DNA of 64,000 nt from Epiperipatus broadwayi. Lineage: Eukaryota; Onychophora; Udeonychophora; Euonychophora; Peripatidae. Positions 45,823-57,910 of this stretch are shown here, in pieces. The translations under genes were made by a program, and so were the position numbers. The notes beneath the pieces were generated by a model that did not search any database, was not told where the DNA came from, and worked only from the letters and a program-made list of their open reading frames with translations. The DNA is taken from the NCBI GenBank assembly GCA_028023455.1, contig JAQFVV010000022.1, positions 9,321,100-9,385,099 of the forward strand, in the 5' to 3' direction. Each line of letters starts with the position of its first letter. Within the stretch, counting starts at the first letter, position 1.

Positions 45823-46992
45823 TGCAATCTAAATATAAGTGCTTTATCTCAAAATATTTTAGTGTGGTAATGTTAAATTTGTAATTATATTCTCTTTTTC
45901 TGTATGAAATTAATTGTTTTAGGTGTGTGCACAGTTCTATCTGTTTATACTATTTGATATCTTTGTTCCTTAACAAGAATAATGACAAAATTTATATATT
46001 TTATACAAGGATCAATAATAAAATTATATATTTTCTCATAAACATTACTATGAGAGACTATTAAACATGATATTGATTATCTAAGATGCTATACAACCAA
46101 TGACTGTGATGAATATGTTTGCTTAACTATAAAAATTAGAGCCAATAAAATGTTTACAGTTTTTCAAATATAAAAGCCAATTTACAATGATACTGTAAGG
46201 TTACAATAGATATATAGGTCATATACATCTAAAGACAAAAATAGTCTAAAACTAAAATTTATAGAATTTGCCTGCATGTAAACAGATATGTTTATATGTG
46301 AATATGAATACAGAATATTGATATAACTAATATAATACAATTGTCATTTAGAGTTGTAAAGACAATTTTTTTACATCTAAATTGCAGGAATATAGAAATA
46401 ATAAAAAGGTTTGTAAAATAAATAAGTGAAAAAAAAAATACAATATTTATTTTAACATCAAATGTTGATATCATATGTTTATACTCAATGGTTAATTCTT
46501 TGATTTACTTTCAATAAATACAGCAATTATATTTAAAAAGTGTCAGACATAACTCCACTTTGATGACAAAATATGACTGCTACACTTAAACCAAATATTT
46601 TTTTTGATTTCTTAGTAATTTCTGGTAAACTATAAAGTTGAATATCATATTAGTCCAACTACATTGCCAATAATGGTCAAATGTGCTGCCTTCACCACTT
46701 TAACACAAATCACTTAATGAAAGTATATTAATAATTTTATAAGTTATTAATTAGACTAGAGATTATCTCACTCTTATGCAAGGTAGGGACTGGTTTCTAT
46801 CCACTTTTAACACCTTGTGAAGGACAATAAACATCACATGACCACCTCCTTTTATGCATGTGTATAACTGTTGTTAACCAAAGACACCAAAATGTATGGG
46901 TACTGAACTAAGTTCAGACCCATATGACTATATAAGCTAATGCACTTAGATTGAAAACATTAAAGGGTTTTCAGTTTAAGACTCATAGTTTT

Positions 46993-47240
46993 ATAGTTAA
47001 ATGGAGATAAAAGGTGGTTGCTGGAGGGTTGCATTAAATCCTAAGATCTAGATGCAGTGCTCTCAGATCCAAGGCTCCTCACTGACGAAGGCCATAAAGT
47101 CAGGAACTAGTCTGGAGATATTGGATGAGTAGGCACTAGGTGGGGATTTTGCACAAGCCTTCTGGCATCCATTAATTACCCTATTTTGCTGTGTGTGGCA
47201 ATATATACATATATAGTGAGTTTTGCCTGTTTTAACCTTG
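46993..47240 (+). mobile_element. Family H element, decayed copy
   Basis: From TGGTTGCTGGAGGGTTGCAT through the ribozyme segment to CTTCTGGCATCC and the outer repeat AGTTTTGCCTG. It lies in the opposite orientation to the 24-kb type copy. The left repeat is missing and the right one is diverged by a TATACA insertion. Confidence 0.7.
47067..47126 (+). pseudogene. Decayed hammerhead ribozyme motif
   Basis: The core CTGACGA (47082-47088) is acceptable because the changed base is the variable position of CUGANGA. The second core block reads GGAA instead of GAAA, which removes an invariant A. GTC is at 47110-47112. Helix II keeps three pairs with one G-U. Helix I keeps both halves with one mismatch. 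Confidence 0.65.
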
Positions 47241-47819
47241 TGGAGGGATGTAATCATAAACATATAACTAAAGACATGTGAAAAAGATCTATGATACCCA
47301 AAATACACATTTCATGCTGAATCAGCACTAAGTTAGATCAGACTGCAATCACTTACATATATCTTTATAATAGATCTTTTTCATGTCTTTGGTCATAGGT
47401 TTATGATTACATCCCTCCAAAAGGCATTAAAAGTGGATAGAAGTCAGTCCCTACTTTGCGTGAGGATGATGTAGTGAAAATTATACTACAGACATATTAT
47501 AAATTAATGGATAATCTCTAGTCTAATGAATAACTAATAAAAATTATTAATATGCCTTCATTAAATGATTTGCGTCAAAGCTATAGGGTAAAACATTTGA
47601 CATGTATTAATTAAACTATAGTAATTTGCTAACAGTGCCAATAATCTCTTGCTTTTCAAGCTTTTTGCGATTAATGATAGATTTGGGGTGTGTGGGTGGA
47701 CCTTGCTAATAAATGACAAAATGAAAGAACATGAAAAATTATTACAACGTAGTTCCGTATTAAAAAGTAAAAAATAAATGATAATTTATCAATAGTATTT
47801 TTAAAAAAAAGTATTTTTT

Positions 47820-48110
47820 TTTTTTTTGCTTGTAATAATAATTTATAAAGATTATTTGCTGGATTAATATTTTTCAAACATTTTATTGAGATGAAATGAA
47901 TTTGTGTGTTTTTTCCGCAAGAAAGTTTGTTAATTCTTGCTTAATGATTAAGATCCCTTTCATTAAATCAGGTAATCATCAGTTTCTAAAGGCATCACCT
48001 TGTCACTATCACATCATTCTGTTTTCAACCTTTTTTTTGTTTTTGTTTTTCTGTGATGAAATGTTTATTCATAAAAAATAAAAAAAGATACAGTAAAATA
48101 AATGATATTA
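47820..48110. other. AT-rich spacer
   Basis: Poly(T) near 47812-47826 and short frames only; nothing identified. Confidence 0.4.
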
Positions 48111-48350
48111 CAGGAGCAACATGGTAAGAGAGGAAGGATACATGTAAAAAGGGAATGGGAAGTGGAGAGGGGAAATGGTTTGTAGTCCAGGCCAATCAGA
48201 AATGCATGTCTTCATGATTGAGTCCTATGATAGAAGCTGAGAGGATAGGAGTTGGAGGATTGCCCAAGTGTCTGTGAGGAGTGGAGGTGGGGCTAGTTTG
48301 CTATCTCGGGTTTAGAGAGTGCGAATTAGGTCCAAGAGCTTTTGATTGAC
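48110..48350. other. Purine-rich, GC-elevated segment of unknown origin
   Basis: GGGAATGGGAAGTGGAGAGG and GGAGTGGAGGTGGGGCTAG are typical. The composition contrasts sharply with the flanks. Neither strand gives a recognisable domain. It is probably an old repeat or retroelement untranslated segment. Confidence 0.35.
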
Positions 48351-48714
48351 TGGATGTACTTTTTTTCTTTCATATTTGTATATAAACTGTATTCAGTTTC
48401 ACTAATTCACATTGTAAGATAATAATATCTTTGATCTATTCTTCAATCTACTTTTTAAAATTTTGCCCTCAAAAATATTTTGTAGATAAACATATCTTAA
48501 AATATATTTCAAGAATTTTTTCTATAAATGTATTAAATAACCTACATATTCTTTTGAAACATATGGGTAAAAATACCATAAAAGACAAAAAAGGCCCCAA
48601 GATGTATTTTGTGCTCAACCAGCACTCATCAGTTGCCCAAGTCACCATCTCTCATATAGGTATAGTATTCATCAATAGTAAATTATTACATTTTGATCTA
48701 CAAGTGTCAGACTT

Positions 48715-49060
48715 TTTCCACCCACAACTTTGACAGAAACCTCTCTAGATAAATGCAGCAATGATTATCACAAATCACTTATTAAACTAGAAATTATCTT
48801 TAGCCCAGATATAAACTTTGAACATCAGTTAAAAATTAATATATCTTTATTTTAATTCAATGTACACTCATTCACTTTCATTTTTATTTGAATAATTCCA
48901 TATGTAATTTTAAAAAATTTAGATATAATAATATGTAACTGAGGTTTAAAATTGATATCTAGATTAGAGATAATCTGTAGTTTGATAAATAATTAGTGAT
49001 AATTATTACTATATTAATCTAAGAGTGATTTGTCTCAAAGTTGGGGTGGAATAAGTTTAA
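48715..49060. repeat. Imperfect inverted repeat related to the 46.7-kb palindrome
   Basis: The arms at about 48718-48830 and 48935-49060 share, inverted, CCACCCACAACTTTGA, GACAAATCAC, AAACTAGAAATTATCT and an AGATAT end. Upstream at 48595-48640 the GATGTATTTTGTGCT and CCAGCACTCATCAG words echo the 47.3-kb sequence. Confidence 0.6.
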
Positions 49061-49064
49061 CACT

Positions 49065-50155
49065 TGTAAATCTAAATGTAACAATTTTATCTTCCTTAAT
49101 TTTTATTCATCAGATATATTTCTCTCAATATAATTTTCCTAATCATAATTTCCATTCTTATTTTTTTCCTGCTTTCCAAAGACCATGTTTTCCATCCACA
49201 TGTCAGTATACTCCAAACAAAGATTCTAATAAATTTTATTTTATTTTTGTTCTCAATTGTCAATAATAAATTTCATTTCTCGATGATCATTAGTGGACTT
49301 ATTCTTCAGCATTTGAAATATCCTTGCTGGATCCTGTAACAGCAAGTAAATAATTGGCAATGACTGAATTGAGATGGTAATCTAATAAGTTAATATAAAT
49401 AACATACAAGCATATTTACAAATGTACATAGTCTATTTAAGGTGTATTAAAATAATAAAAGGTCATGGTGACCTGCACATAATAAATCCTAGTCCTGTTT
49501 TTGAATTTACAGTGGCAGGAGTCTTTGAGCTACATTAATACACTCCTTAAGATTTCTGGAGTCTTTACAAACATTAACAAATATGGTGTTTTTTTTTTTT
49601 TACATATGTTTGGTATTTTTTATCCACCTCGCCATATATGTCATTATTTACAGTTCTCTGACTTTATAAGGCCAGCTATGCAACTCTATGACCTAACAAT
49701 ATTATTACACATTTGTAGTTACATTGTTACACATTTATTGTTAAAGTTATTTATATAATTACTATATATATATATATAATTATTTATGCACAATGATTAT
49801 ACATAATTATTGTACAGTTATTATTTTTATTCTACACAATTATTATACATTTATTGTATATATATTCTTTGCTTGACCGTGAACACTGCAATTCTCTATA
49901 ATTTTCAAGTTAATAAAATGATGCTCGATAATTGTTGCATCATTAATGGACATCCACCCAGACTTTTTGTCCTATTGATATAAGATATATCTTTTGAATA
50001 AATAATCAAATCAATAACTATTTTTCACCTATTTAACATGCAATATTCTGCATATTCATCATTAGTATTTTCTTAACATGCATTGACAAACTTTATATCA
50101 ATTCACATCTTATTGCCACCATGCTTTAATGTTTAAGATATTAAACTCTCTCTTT
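49065..50155. other. AT-rich DNA without recognised features
   Basis: Short frames and a TA run near 49753 only. Confidence 0.5.
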
Positions 50156-50158
50156 TTT

Positions 50159-50277
50159 GGCATCCATTGATTACTCTGGTTGGCATAGGGTGGCACTACT
50201 GTATGGAGAGTTTTGCCTGTTTAATAAGAGTTACGTGCTAGCATAAGAGATGGTGATCACATAATGTTTAGTGGTTT
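50159..50277 (+). mobile_element. Family H element, one terminal repeat plus flank
   Basis: GGCATCCATTGATTACTCTG to TGTATGGAGAGTTTTGCCTG is the right terminal repeat of the 24-kb type copy. It is followed by the same GTGATCACATAATGTTTAG and TGGTTT flank. The ribozyme part is missing. Confidence 0.7.
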
Positions 50278-51214
50278 GACAAATGTTTATTATTAAATTA
50301 TTTAATAAATATTTGTATAAAAGTATCAGAATTTATCACATCTAATAAATGTTTTATAAAAAGTGAGTTATTCTTGGCTTTTAAAAACTCCAGAATTTTT
50401 TGAATTTAAGATTGAATAAAAGAAATTCATTTAGTGGTATATACATAGTAAAAATTTTATTTGGCATAATAAGTTCTTTTGAATGAATTGAACAGTCATT
50501 TCAAATAAATTGTTACAAATATAAAAGTATTTTGGCTTTAGAAATAAGAAAGTTTTTTAATCAATTTAATATTATCTCAGTAATAATAGAGTCATTTTTA
50601 TGCACAAAACATTACAGGGTAAAAAACTTCTTAATTCTTCAAATCACAGAATATATGATTAAATAAAATCAGTCCTTTATTCTAGTGGCATCTACTGCAA
50701 GACAGAATAACTAATCTCTTCCTGGTTTTTGGTTTTATCAATGAGGCTTTAGGATTCAAAGTTGGAAGTATATCAATAGAATATTTAACAACCACCTGTA
50801 ATGCCATTTTTTTATTCAAGCTAAACACCTAAAAAAATGTAACAATTATGTCTTGAGTGGTAAAATGAAATTACAAATACTTTTTAAATACTTTAGTGCA
50901 TTGTTTCCAACTTTGAACCAAAGCCTCTTTGGTAAATGCATTTTAGATTTTTAGCTTGATTTATAAAAAAAAAAAAATTACAAGAATTTGCTGAATGCAT
51001 TACAATACTGACTCCAATTTTGAATTCCAAAGTTTCAATAAAGCCAAAACTGGACAGGAATGAGAATTTAATTGCAATGGAGTTTCTGATAATCGCTAGT
51101 TATTTACTCTTATAATAGATGACATTAGAGTATGAAACTGCTCTTGTTTTAATATTACAGGGAAAGTTTTATGTCTTTTAAAGTTGTAATTATAAATTTA
51201 TTTAAACGCACATT

Positions 51215-51600
51215 GATTACTTAAGTAATATTTACTAAGGCTGTAACTTCAAGAATATGTGCATAAAAATGTGATACTAGGGACCTCTACAGGTCTTAAC
51301 CACAAGCTTACATTTTAGAAGAAAAGAGGGGGACCCTTCTTTACTTCAACATACTTTCTATATAAATAGGTGAAGCTGAAGCGGTTAGATCTGAGAGAGC
51401 GAAGCTATTCAATACTCACTGATTAAGTCCACATTTCTTATTACACATTAATACTCTCGAATGGGTTCTCCTCTTTTCTTCCAAAACATAAGCTTGTGGT
51501 TAATACCTGTAGAGGTTCCTACTATCGCATTTTTACGCTCATATTCTTGTCTCTTGAAGTTCTAAAACTAATTTTTACAAATTTTTAGTGTCTCCTTCAT
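51215..51600. mobile_element. Foldback family F, copy 4 (both arms)
   Basis: The left arm (inverted) and right arm both contain ACCTGTAGAGGT, GCTTGTGGTTAA and CCTCTTTTCTTC, surrounding a centre with AGGTGAAGCTGAAGCGGTTA, GATCTGAGAGAGCGAAGCTA and ATTCAATACTCACTGATTA. The centre matches that of the 27.6-kb copy in reverse. Arm identity is good over about 110 bp. Confidence 0.75.
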
Positions 51601-52235
51601 AAAATATCACTAAGATCCATTCTTGGATTCTTTAAATTCTATCGTTATCCCCTTCACTTTCTTTTAATTTCTTAGGAGTGTATCTCTATTATAAAATAGT
51701 TAATCTATATTAAAAGTTTGCATTTTTTTTTACAAAAAAATAATAAAGAGAACATAATGCTCAACAGGCTTGTCAAATTTCTGAAAATGATAGTTTGTTT
51801 TTTATTATTAAGTCTCTAGCTAAAAATACTTGAATATCCAATATTACAATTTAACACATCCCAAAACTTTATTTCACAATTATTTATCTTTTAATTAAAT
51901 AATTTAAATTCTTTATTGCTGTCTTTTAATCGTCTTCTATGAGAAATATGTTATATTTCAAAACAAAAAGATTTATTGACAAGCCGATGACATTTCAATA
52001 TTGTCAGTAATAAGTTGGCATTTATTTCAGAATGTTGTAATAAAAAAATAAATATATCTTTAAATCTCCCTCTACAAAGCAATTGCCTCTTCAAGAGGTG
52101 CCTTTAAAGGAGAACTGTGAAGGAAAATGCAATAATCATTAGGACTCATTTTCATTTGATAAGGGTTTAAATGAGTTTTCATTCTTATTTTTAGCCTTAT
52201 AGATAAGAATAGTTATTTAGCGATCAAATTGGATG
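51600..52235. other. AT-rich DNA without recognised features
   Basis: Nothing could be assigned. Confidence 0.5.
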
Positions 52236-52236
52236 C

Positions 52237-52334
52237 TTGTCAAGCGTTGGTGGCCTTGTGGTTAGCGTAGCTGCCTTCCAAGCAGCTGGCCGGGTTCGCT
52301 TCCCGGTCAACGCTTTGACACATGAAAAAAAAAA
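52237..52334 (+). mobile_element. tRNA-Gly(UCC)-like SINE, family A, best-preserved copy
   Basis: The 71-nt body at 52243-52313 closely follows eukaryotic tRNA-Gly-UCC: acceptor GCGTTGG with TCAACGC (one G-U), A-box-like TGGCCTTGTGG, a perfect anticodon stem GCTGC/GCAGC with loop CTTCCAA (anticodon TCC at 52277-52279), and a T arm CCGGG-TTCGCTT-CCCGG. It is flanked by TGTCAA and TTTGACA, which prolong the acceptor stem, then CATG and a 12-nt A tail. The D stem is weak and the variable loop short. The A tail and flanks favour a SINE over a working tRNA gene, although a functional tRNA cannot be excluded. Confidence 0.75.
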
Positions 52335-54540
52335 AATGGACGCTTAGCTTGATTGGTTATGGGCTGTCCATTTGAAAAAAAAAATCTAAATCTATTTATA
52401 ACCTAGCTCAGATTCAAATCCAAAGTTTTGATGTTGTTGATAAAAATACTGAGTATCGGGCCCTTTTCATAATTTAATATTTAGGACTTTCTCATCAACG
52501 TTAAGAAACTCAAGTCAGATTTAGAGTTCATTACAAATAAAGCGGCTTATATTATTATAATGCGTGTGTGTGTGTGTCCGGTTTGATTAACGATTTGTCA
52601 TCTTTTTCTTCATCCTACTGGAGAAAAAAGAACTAAACTGCTTGGAATTATTAAGCATTTTATTTCCCTTTGATGAGCTCCGGCAAGGTCAAAAACAGTC
52701 TTGTAATTGAAAGAGTGATAATTTGAAAAAGCTGCTTAATGGGTGTAATCTTTAATAATTAAATATTAATGCAATCTATTTTACTACTTACTAACAGTAT
52801 ACCTTCTGTACACCTATTGTTTAAAAAAATATTATAATCGACTTGAAAACAAAAGTACCTGCCATCTTGTTTAAGATGAATGCATGTAATGAATGTGATA
52901 ACATTTTAGATTGTGTAATGGTCCCTATAATATGAAGAATCCCCCCCTCCCCATTTTTTTTATTCTGATCTGAAATTCCACATGCAATATTTTCTTGTCA
53001 TTTTTCACTAGTAACCTTTGCAACAACTTCAGTTGTGTGTTTTGAATCAAAATGGGGAAGGAATTTAATAGAAAGTGAGGAAAGAAGGGTGAGGGGTATG
53101 TATGCGTGCGATTTTTTGTCCACATGACTAGTAAAGATTTACGATCTAATCTTCCTTTTTATTTTCTCTAGTTCATAAATGATCAAAAACATGATGGGAT
53201 ATAGAAGTAAATTTGATTTATTGGAAAAAATAGGGGCGGTATTCTAATTTCTCACTGGCTATATTTTTAAAAGAGAGATAATAATTAGCTTTGATGCAGA
53301 ATGGAGATCTTAATTAATGATTAGTTGTTTTGATAATAATCAACTAAGTGACATTAATTATGTTTGGGATGTTTAAAATAAACTGTTAAAATTGATTTTG
53401 CTTCATTTTTATTAATTTTATAGCTGTTTTTATTGTTATTTGAAATTCTTGACCTTCAGTTCGTAATACTTTGAAAATCGTTAAAATTTTTGAAACAATG
53501 CATTTTGACTAATTAAATGAATGCTTACCAAGCATAGATCCATATATATATATGCTAAGCTAAGTGTTTGCGGGTATATGTCGTCCTTCTTACTAGCTGT
53601 TAAGCTATGCCAAATTATTGGGGGGGGGGGGTCCTCTTAACATCAAGGATTAATCAGCTCAGATTGTTGACTAATTTATTGCCCCAAGAGAAAATTTAAT
53701 GGCAATATTTGTATAGATATCTCAGTTGCTCTGAGCCAAAAAATACTTGGGCAGAAATTTTTCACTCACCTTCAAACTTTTCAGTTCCATTTGAAAATTC
53801 AAGTCTTGATAAATAAGATTAATATGCTGTTAGTTTAGGTTTGAACTTGGACATTTAGTTAATATGTAGAACTTAGATTGCTTCCGAATGATGAATTTGT
53901 GACATGATTTATCCTCATTAGTTTATGATTTTTAATACTATAAAATATTTGAATAAATCTTATGAGTTTAGTACAATCCTTACTGGATCTATTCAGAAAC
54001 TGGTGAACATTTTATGTGTATTTTTAAAAAATATGTTTTATGGCATCACCCATAATTTTTTAATACTACTTTTATTTTTAGCTTTAAATGAATTGGAATA
54101 CTTAAGAATCACATGTAGTTATAATCTATATATTTGAGACGAATGATTTTGATAATGTTAATTTTTTGTTTGTTGGTTCATAACATATAATGTTTTATTT
54201 ACAATATTTCTATCATCTAATCTATCTGAATTGTTAAATATTTGTATAAAATTTCAAATGAAATTCATTTAAGCTTTTTCACATGCATTTTGCAATTTTT
54301 AATAATATATCAATTAATATAGAACACAAAGTTTTGAGTGGTATTTTTCTCCTCTCTTCTTTAAATGTTTAAAGTAGCAGATGTTAAATTAGAAAAATAG
54401 AAGAATATTGAGCAAAATCCAAAAAAATAAATTTAAAAAAAACCTGCTCACATGATAAATAATTTTATAAGCCATTTCATTATATTTGAATACCATTCAT
54501 CAATTTGATGCTTAAAAAAAGAAATCAGGAGGGCTCTCAT
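52335..54540. other. AT-rich DNA without recognised genes; short TG and G runs
   Basis: A short TG repeat lies at about 52563-52577 and a G-run near 53621-53630. A possible family B SINE tail (ATTTATTGCCCCAAGAG) lies near 53671. No coding support was found. Confidence 0.45.
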
Positions 54541-54546
54541 AGATAA

Positions 54547-54571
54547 GTACAGTAGTAGTAGTAGCAGCAGC

Positions 54572-54603
<32 letters not shown>

Positions 54604-54705
54604 CAGTAGTAGTAATAGCAGTAGTATTAGTATTAGTAATAGTAGTAGTAGTAGCAGCAGCAGTAGCAGTAGCAGCCGTTAGTGGCAGCAGTGGTGGTAG
54701 TGGTA
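54547..54705. repeat. AGT/AGC trinucleotide repeat
   Basis: About 155 bp of GTA and GCA triplets in phase with few interruptions. The opposite strand reads as a threonine/alanine tract, a typical side effect of such repeats rather than a gene. Confidence 0.9.
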
Positions 54706-54769
54706 TTTTACGGATTATGGAGAATAGATTAGTTGGTTTAAAACTCATCTTAAATAGAATTTCATTTTA

Positions 54770-55160
54770 AATTCAGTATTTCATGAATCTAAAGATCACT
54801 GGTTTAATTCCTATGCTAATTGCTACTGGTTTGTCCAGCAACATCTGAAGAAATAAAAGAAAAATATTACTCTCTAGCCTATATAATAGATGATGAAAAT
54901 AGACTAATGTATAACTATATGTCGTGTTTATTTTGTCTATTGTGTAAGGTATATACTTAAGAATATTTATGTAATTAACTGTCTAGCATCACTCTGCAGG
55001 ACCAAGTTGGGAAATTAATACAAATGCTTTTACATAGAATGCTAAAAAGATTTGAATCTAGTTAATAACATATTCATCTGCCATGCAAATGACTTCAGTT
55101 TTAAGTCTGAACTAGATGAAACTTGAAACTTTGTTTAGATCACAAATAGGTTATAGCATT
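54770..55160 (+). mobile_element. Two degraded tRNA-like SINE pieces
   Basis: AAGATCACTGGTTTAATTCC (54792) and ATCTGCCATGCAAATGACTT followed by CAGTTTTAAGTCTG (55076-55109) resemble the anticodon-to-B-box part of tRNA-derived SINEs. No clear ends. Confidence 0.35.
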
Positions 55161-55420
55161 TTTGTATCAGATAGGCAACTCAACCCAACCAATCATTTGT
55201 TAGGAAATGGGTATTTAATTTTCTTAGTTAAAGGTTATTGTCCCAGGTCAGATAAATGCCAATTGGTCTAATAGATTGCAGAATTTTTGTATCAGATATA
55301 TAACTCAACACAACTGACCCTCTTGAACAGCAATTGATAAATTGGTATTTAGCATTCTTAGTTAAAGGCTATTGTTACAGATTAATCTTTTCAGTCAGAG
55401 GAATGTCAGTGGACCAACTG
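55160..55420. repeat. Two-unit direct repeat of about 120 bp
   Basis: TTTTTGTATCAGATAGGCAACTC at 55160 recurs as TTTTTGTATCAGATATATAA at 55276. Both continue with CAAC, GGTATTTA, TTCTTAGTTAAAGG and CTATTGTTACAG-like blocks. Confidence 0.6.
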
Positions 55421-55589
55421 GAAAAACAAAGTGATAACAATCTCATACAGCTCTGAAAGGGTCCTGCAAAAGCTGAAGCTATGGTTATTTTATCCTGTTT
55501 TAGTTACATATCTTTTACATTACTTTCAATAATTTAACTAATCTAATAGGAATTTTTGTTTTGGTTCATTATTGGTAAATTACCTTGCA

Positions 55590-55725
55590 TAGCTTAGTAC
55601 ACTAATAGACAGGTGGTCTATGGAATTCAAGACTATAAATTGTGGTTGAGCCTTGTGACTTTCAGTACTCAAACTTCTTATGAACTTCCAAACAATAAAA
55701 CTCTTCAATTATTTTTATCTATAGA
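55590..55725 (+). mobile_element. SINE family B
   Basis: Head around CACTAATAGACAGGTGGTCT, a B-box-like GTGGTTGAGCC region and the tail AACTTCTTATGAACTTCCAA followed by ACAATAAAACTCTTCAATTA. Confidence 0.5.
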
Positions 55726-56202
55726 TAAATTGACAAGCAATGGCCTTAAAATTGGCACCTTGTGGGTCTACCTGAAAAGAATTTGCAACTGAAATCTGAA
55801 CTTTAACACATAACATTTATTTTGATCATCAAGGTATTATGCATATATTTATTTATAACCAATTGTAATAAAGGCAAACTATTGTTAGAGGAGATTTAAG
55901 TGATTCTTTAACAATAATTATATCATGCTTTATACAGTTCTAAAAATTATGAACATTACTAGTCTGATATTTCAAAGTTATGGTTTGAAACATTGGAAAA
56001 ATGCTATGCTATATTTCTATGATGCATTTCACCAATCAAATCTCTTCAATTAGGCCAAATCTGATTTAATGTTCTGTTATACACTGTTGATTTATATTCC
56101 TCATTATTTATTACACAAATTTGGTTTATGTAAAAAGTGCATATTTTTTAATAAGCATTTATTTACAACACTGACTTTTCAATCAACAAAACAATAATAA
56201 TT

Positions 56203-56317
56203 AGTCAAGTGTTGTTAGCCGAGAGATCAGCACAGCCTTTTGCAAGCAAGCAGTTGATTGCAGATGGTTGTTGTGGGTTCACCTCCTGGCCAATGCTATG
56301 ACATATGGAAAAAAAAC
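56203..56317 (+). mobile_element. tRNA-derived SINE, family A, copy 5
   Basis: Body from AGTCAAGTGTTGTTAGCCGA to CCAATGCTATGACATATGG with an 8-nt A tail. The anticodon arm is expanded (TTTTGCAAGCAAGCAG) and the variable region lengthened. GGGTTCACCTCCTGG is the T arm. Confidence 0.7.
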
Positions 56318-56629
56318 CATAATAATTATTAATCATTTTTATTAGGTTAGAAAATTATATTTATTTTATTTAAACTTAAACATAGAGTTCAGATTTAATT
56401 CTAATATTTTTTTATGTAGGAACATTTTTAATATTTTACCCCTTTCTATTCATGTGACACCATATTATATTTTTAGGCTATTAAAAATAGCAATTACTCT
56501 CACATAAGGTTCCAAACATTGGAAAATGTGATGTATGCTTAAAGTGATTTCATATCAAATTTATTAAATATAGAGTCCATACTTAAGATTAAATCAAATG
56601 TAATAATTTTTAATAAAATAAAAAGTAAT

Positions 56630-56770
56630 CAAATGTTTATTGCTTAAGAGTTCATAAAATGTGTGGGAATTGGAAATAACAGATCTGAACATGATTTATT
56701 GGTCTTAATCTCCAAGATCTGTGACTCTATCTTTGTTCCAAACAACACAGGGCTGATCTTTTATTTATTT
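56630..56770 (-). mobile_element. SINE family B
   Basis: The plus-strand tail GTTTATTGCTTAAGAGTTCA and a minus-strand head with GTTTGGAACAAAGATAGAGT and CACAGATCTTGGAGATTAAG give both family landmarks in one copy. Confidence 0.55.
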
Positions 56771-57519
56771 ATAGAGAGGTGACTATTGTGGGTGTATGCT
56801 TGCTAAAAAATTCACTTCTTTAAAATTGACTAACATATACCAATGAATACATATCAAAGTTGTAAGATTTGTACTACAGGCATTTTTCATATACCTGGAG
56901 CTTAATTTTAAACATAGGGGATTTAAACACAGACTTTCAAACACTCTTCAACTATCCACACTATTCATACAACTGATACACATGATCACATATATGTAGA
57001 CTCTATGTTCAAATCCCCTATATATAAGCTGTATAATGTTTGAAGACTTATATGAGCATTGGTCTAAAAAAAAATGGATTGATCAAATACATGTTATGAA
57101 TAATTAACCCTTTCCCCCCCAAATATTGTTTGCGTTATGTTTAGTGGGTTATAGCACATGAGTAGAAAAAAGAAAATAGAGATTAATATTTTCTGTATCT
57201 CTGTAAAAACTATTTCAGATATGTAATAACTTTATATTTTAGATAAAATAAAATTATTGTTATGATTTATAACTCTATAATTGTGCTTTACACACACGTA
57301 ATGAAACTATTATGATTTATGTATTTATTAAAGATGATTTCTGTGAATAAGGTTTCTCTATGTATGCTACATAGATTATAAATGAAAAATAGTTCAAGCA
57401 TATTGAAAAGGGCAAAAATTAATATTAATATTTGCAAAAATTAATAATATTATTATATATATTATTGCTATTATATAAAAATAATTTGTTATATTTTATC
57501 TATGATTTAATAAATAAAT

Positions 57520-57665
57520 GTTTTGCCTTTCATGGCATAATGTAGTGATAGACTGATGGACTCTGGAAAATAAACTTCATTGATTGAGGTTCAACTATCA
57601 CCTGTGATGCTTGAATTTTATATAAATTTCTAAATGATAAACCATTTATTATTATTTTTAGCAGA
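57520..57665 (+). mobile_element. SINE family B
   Basis: TGGCATAATGTAGTGATAGA (A-box region), GACTGATGGACTCTGG (anticodon-arm region), GAGGTTCAACTATC (B-box region) and a tail ATTTCTAAATGATAAACCAT in the expected order. This is one of the fullest copies. Confidence 0.6.
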
Positions 57666-57910
57666 TTTCTTTGAAATATGTTATTTTAATTTTTATCAGC
57701 AGTGGTTTTGTTGAGATTTTATCTCAATAAATATATTTTGATAACTGTATTATTTTTTCTTCCCACCTATTTTAATATTTTTAAACTTAGTAATGGTCAT
57801 ATTACATAAAGAATTAAAATTTTACCATATAATAATAATATTAAATTTTATCTTTAGTTTTATTATCTTATTATTTTTCTGTTGCAGTATATTATAATAA
57901 AGTATAATAT

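Larger units (their letters stand above)
46661..47650. repeat. Large nested palindrome containing a family H element
   Basis: The outer arms at 46661-46825 and about 47415-47650 share, inverted, the CATTGCCAATAAT end, AAATCACTTAATGAA, TTAGACTAGAGATTATC and the GTAGGGACTGGTTTCTATCC block. Inside lies a second palindrome (arms 47242-47296 and 47363-47418, GGAGGGATGTAATCATAAAC end). A family H element occupies about 46995-47240. This suggests a foldback into which another repeat inserted. Confidence 0.7.

Noticed and set aside
52243-52313. Functional tRNA-Gly(UCC) gene
   Set aside because: The D stem is weak, the variable loop is short, and the body is flanked by the family A stem extension and an A tail, as in the SINE copies.
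54512-54748. Threonine/alanine-rich 78-codon frame
   Set aside because: It is the trinucleotide repeat read in one frame; there is no flanking coding signal.
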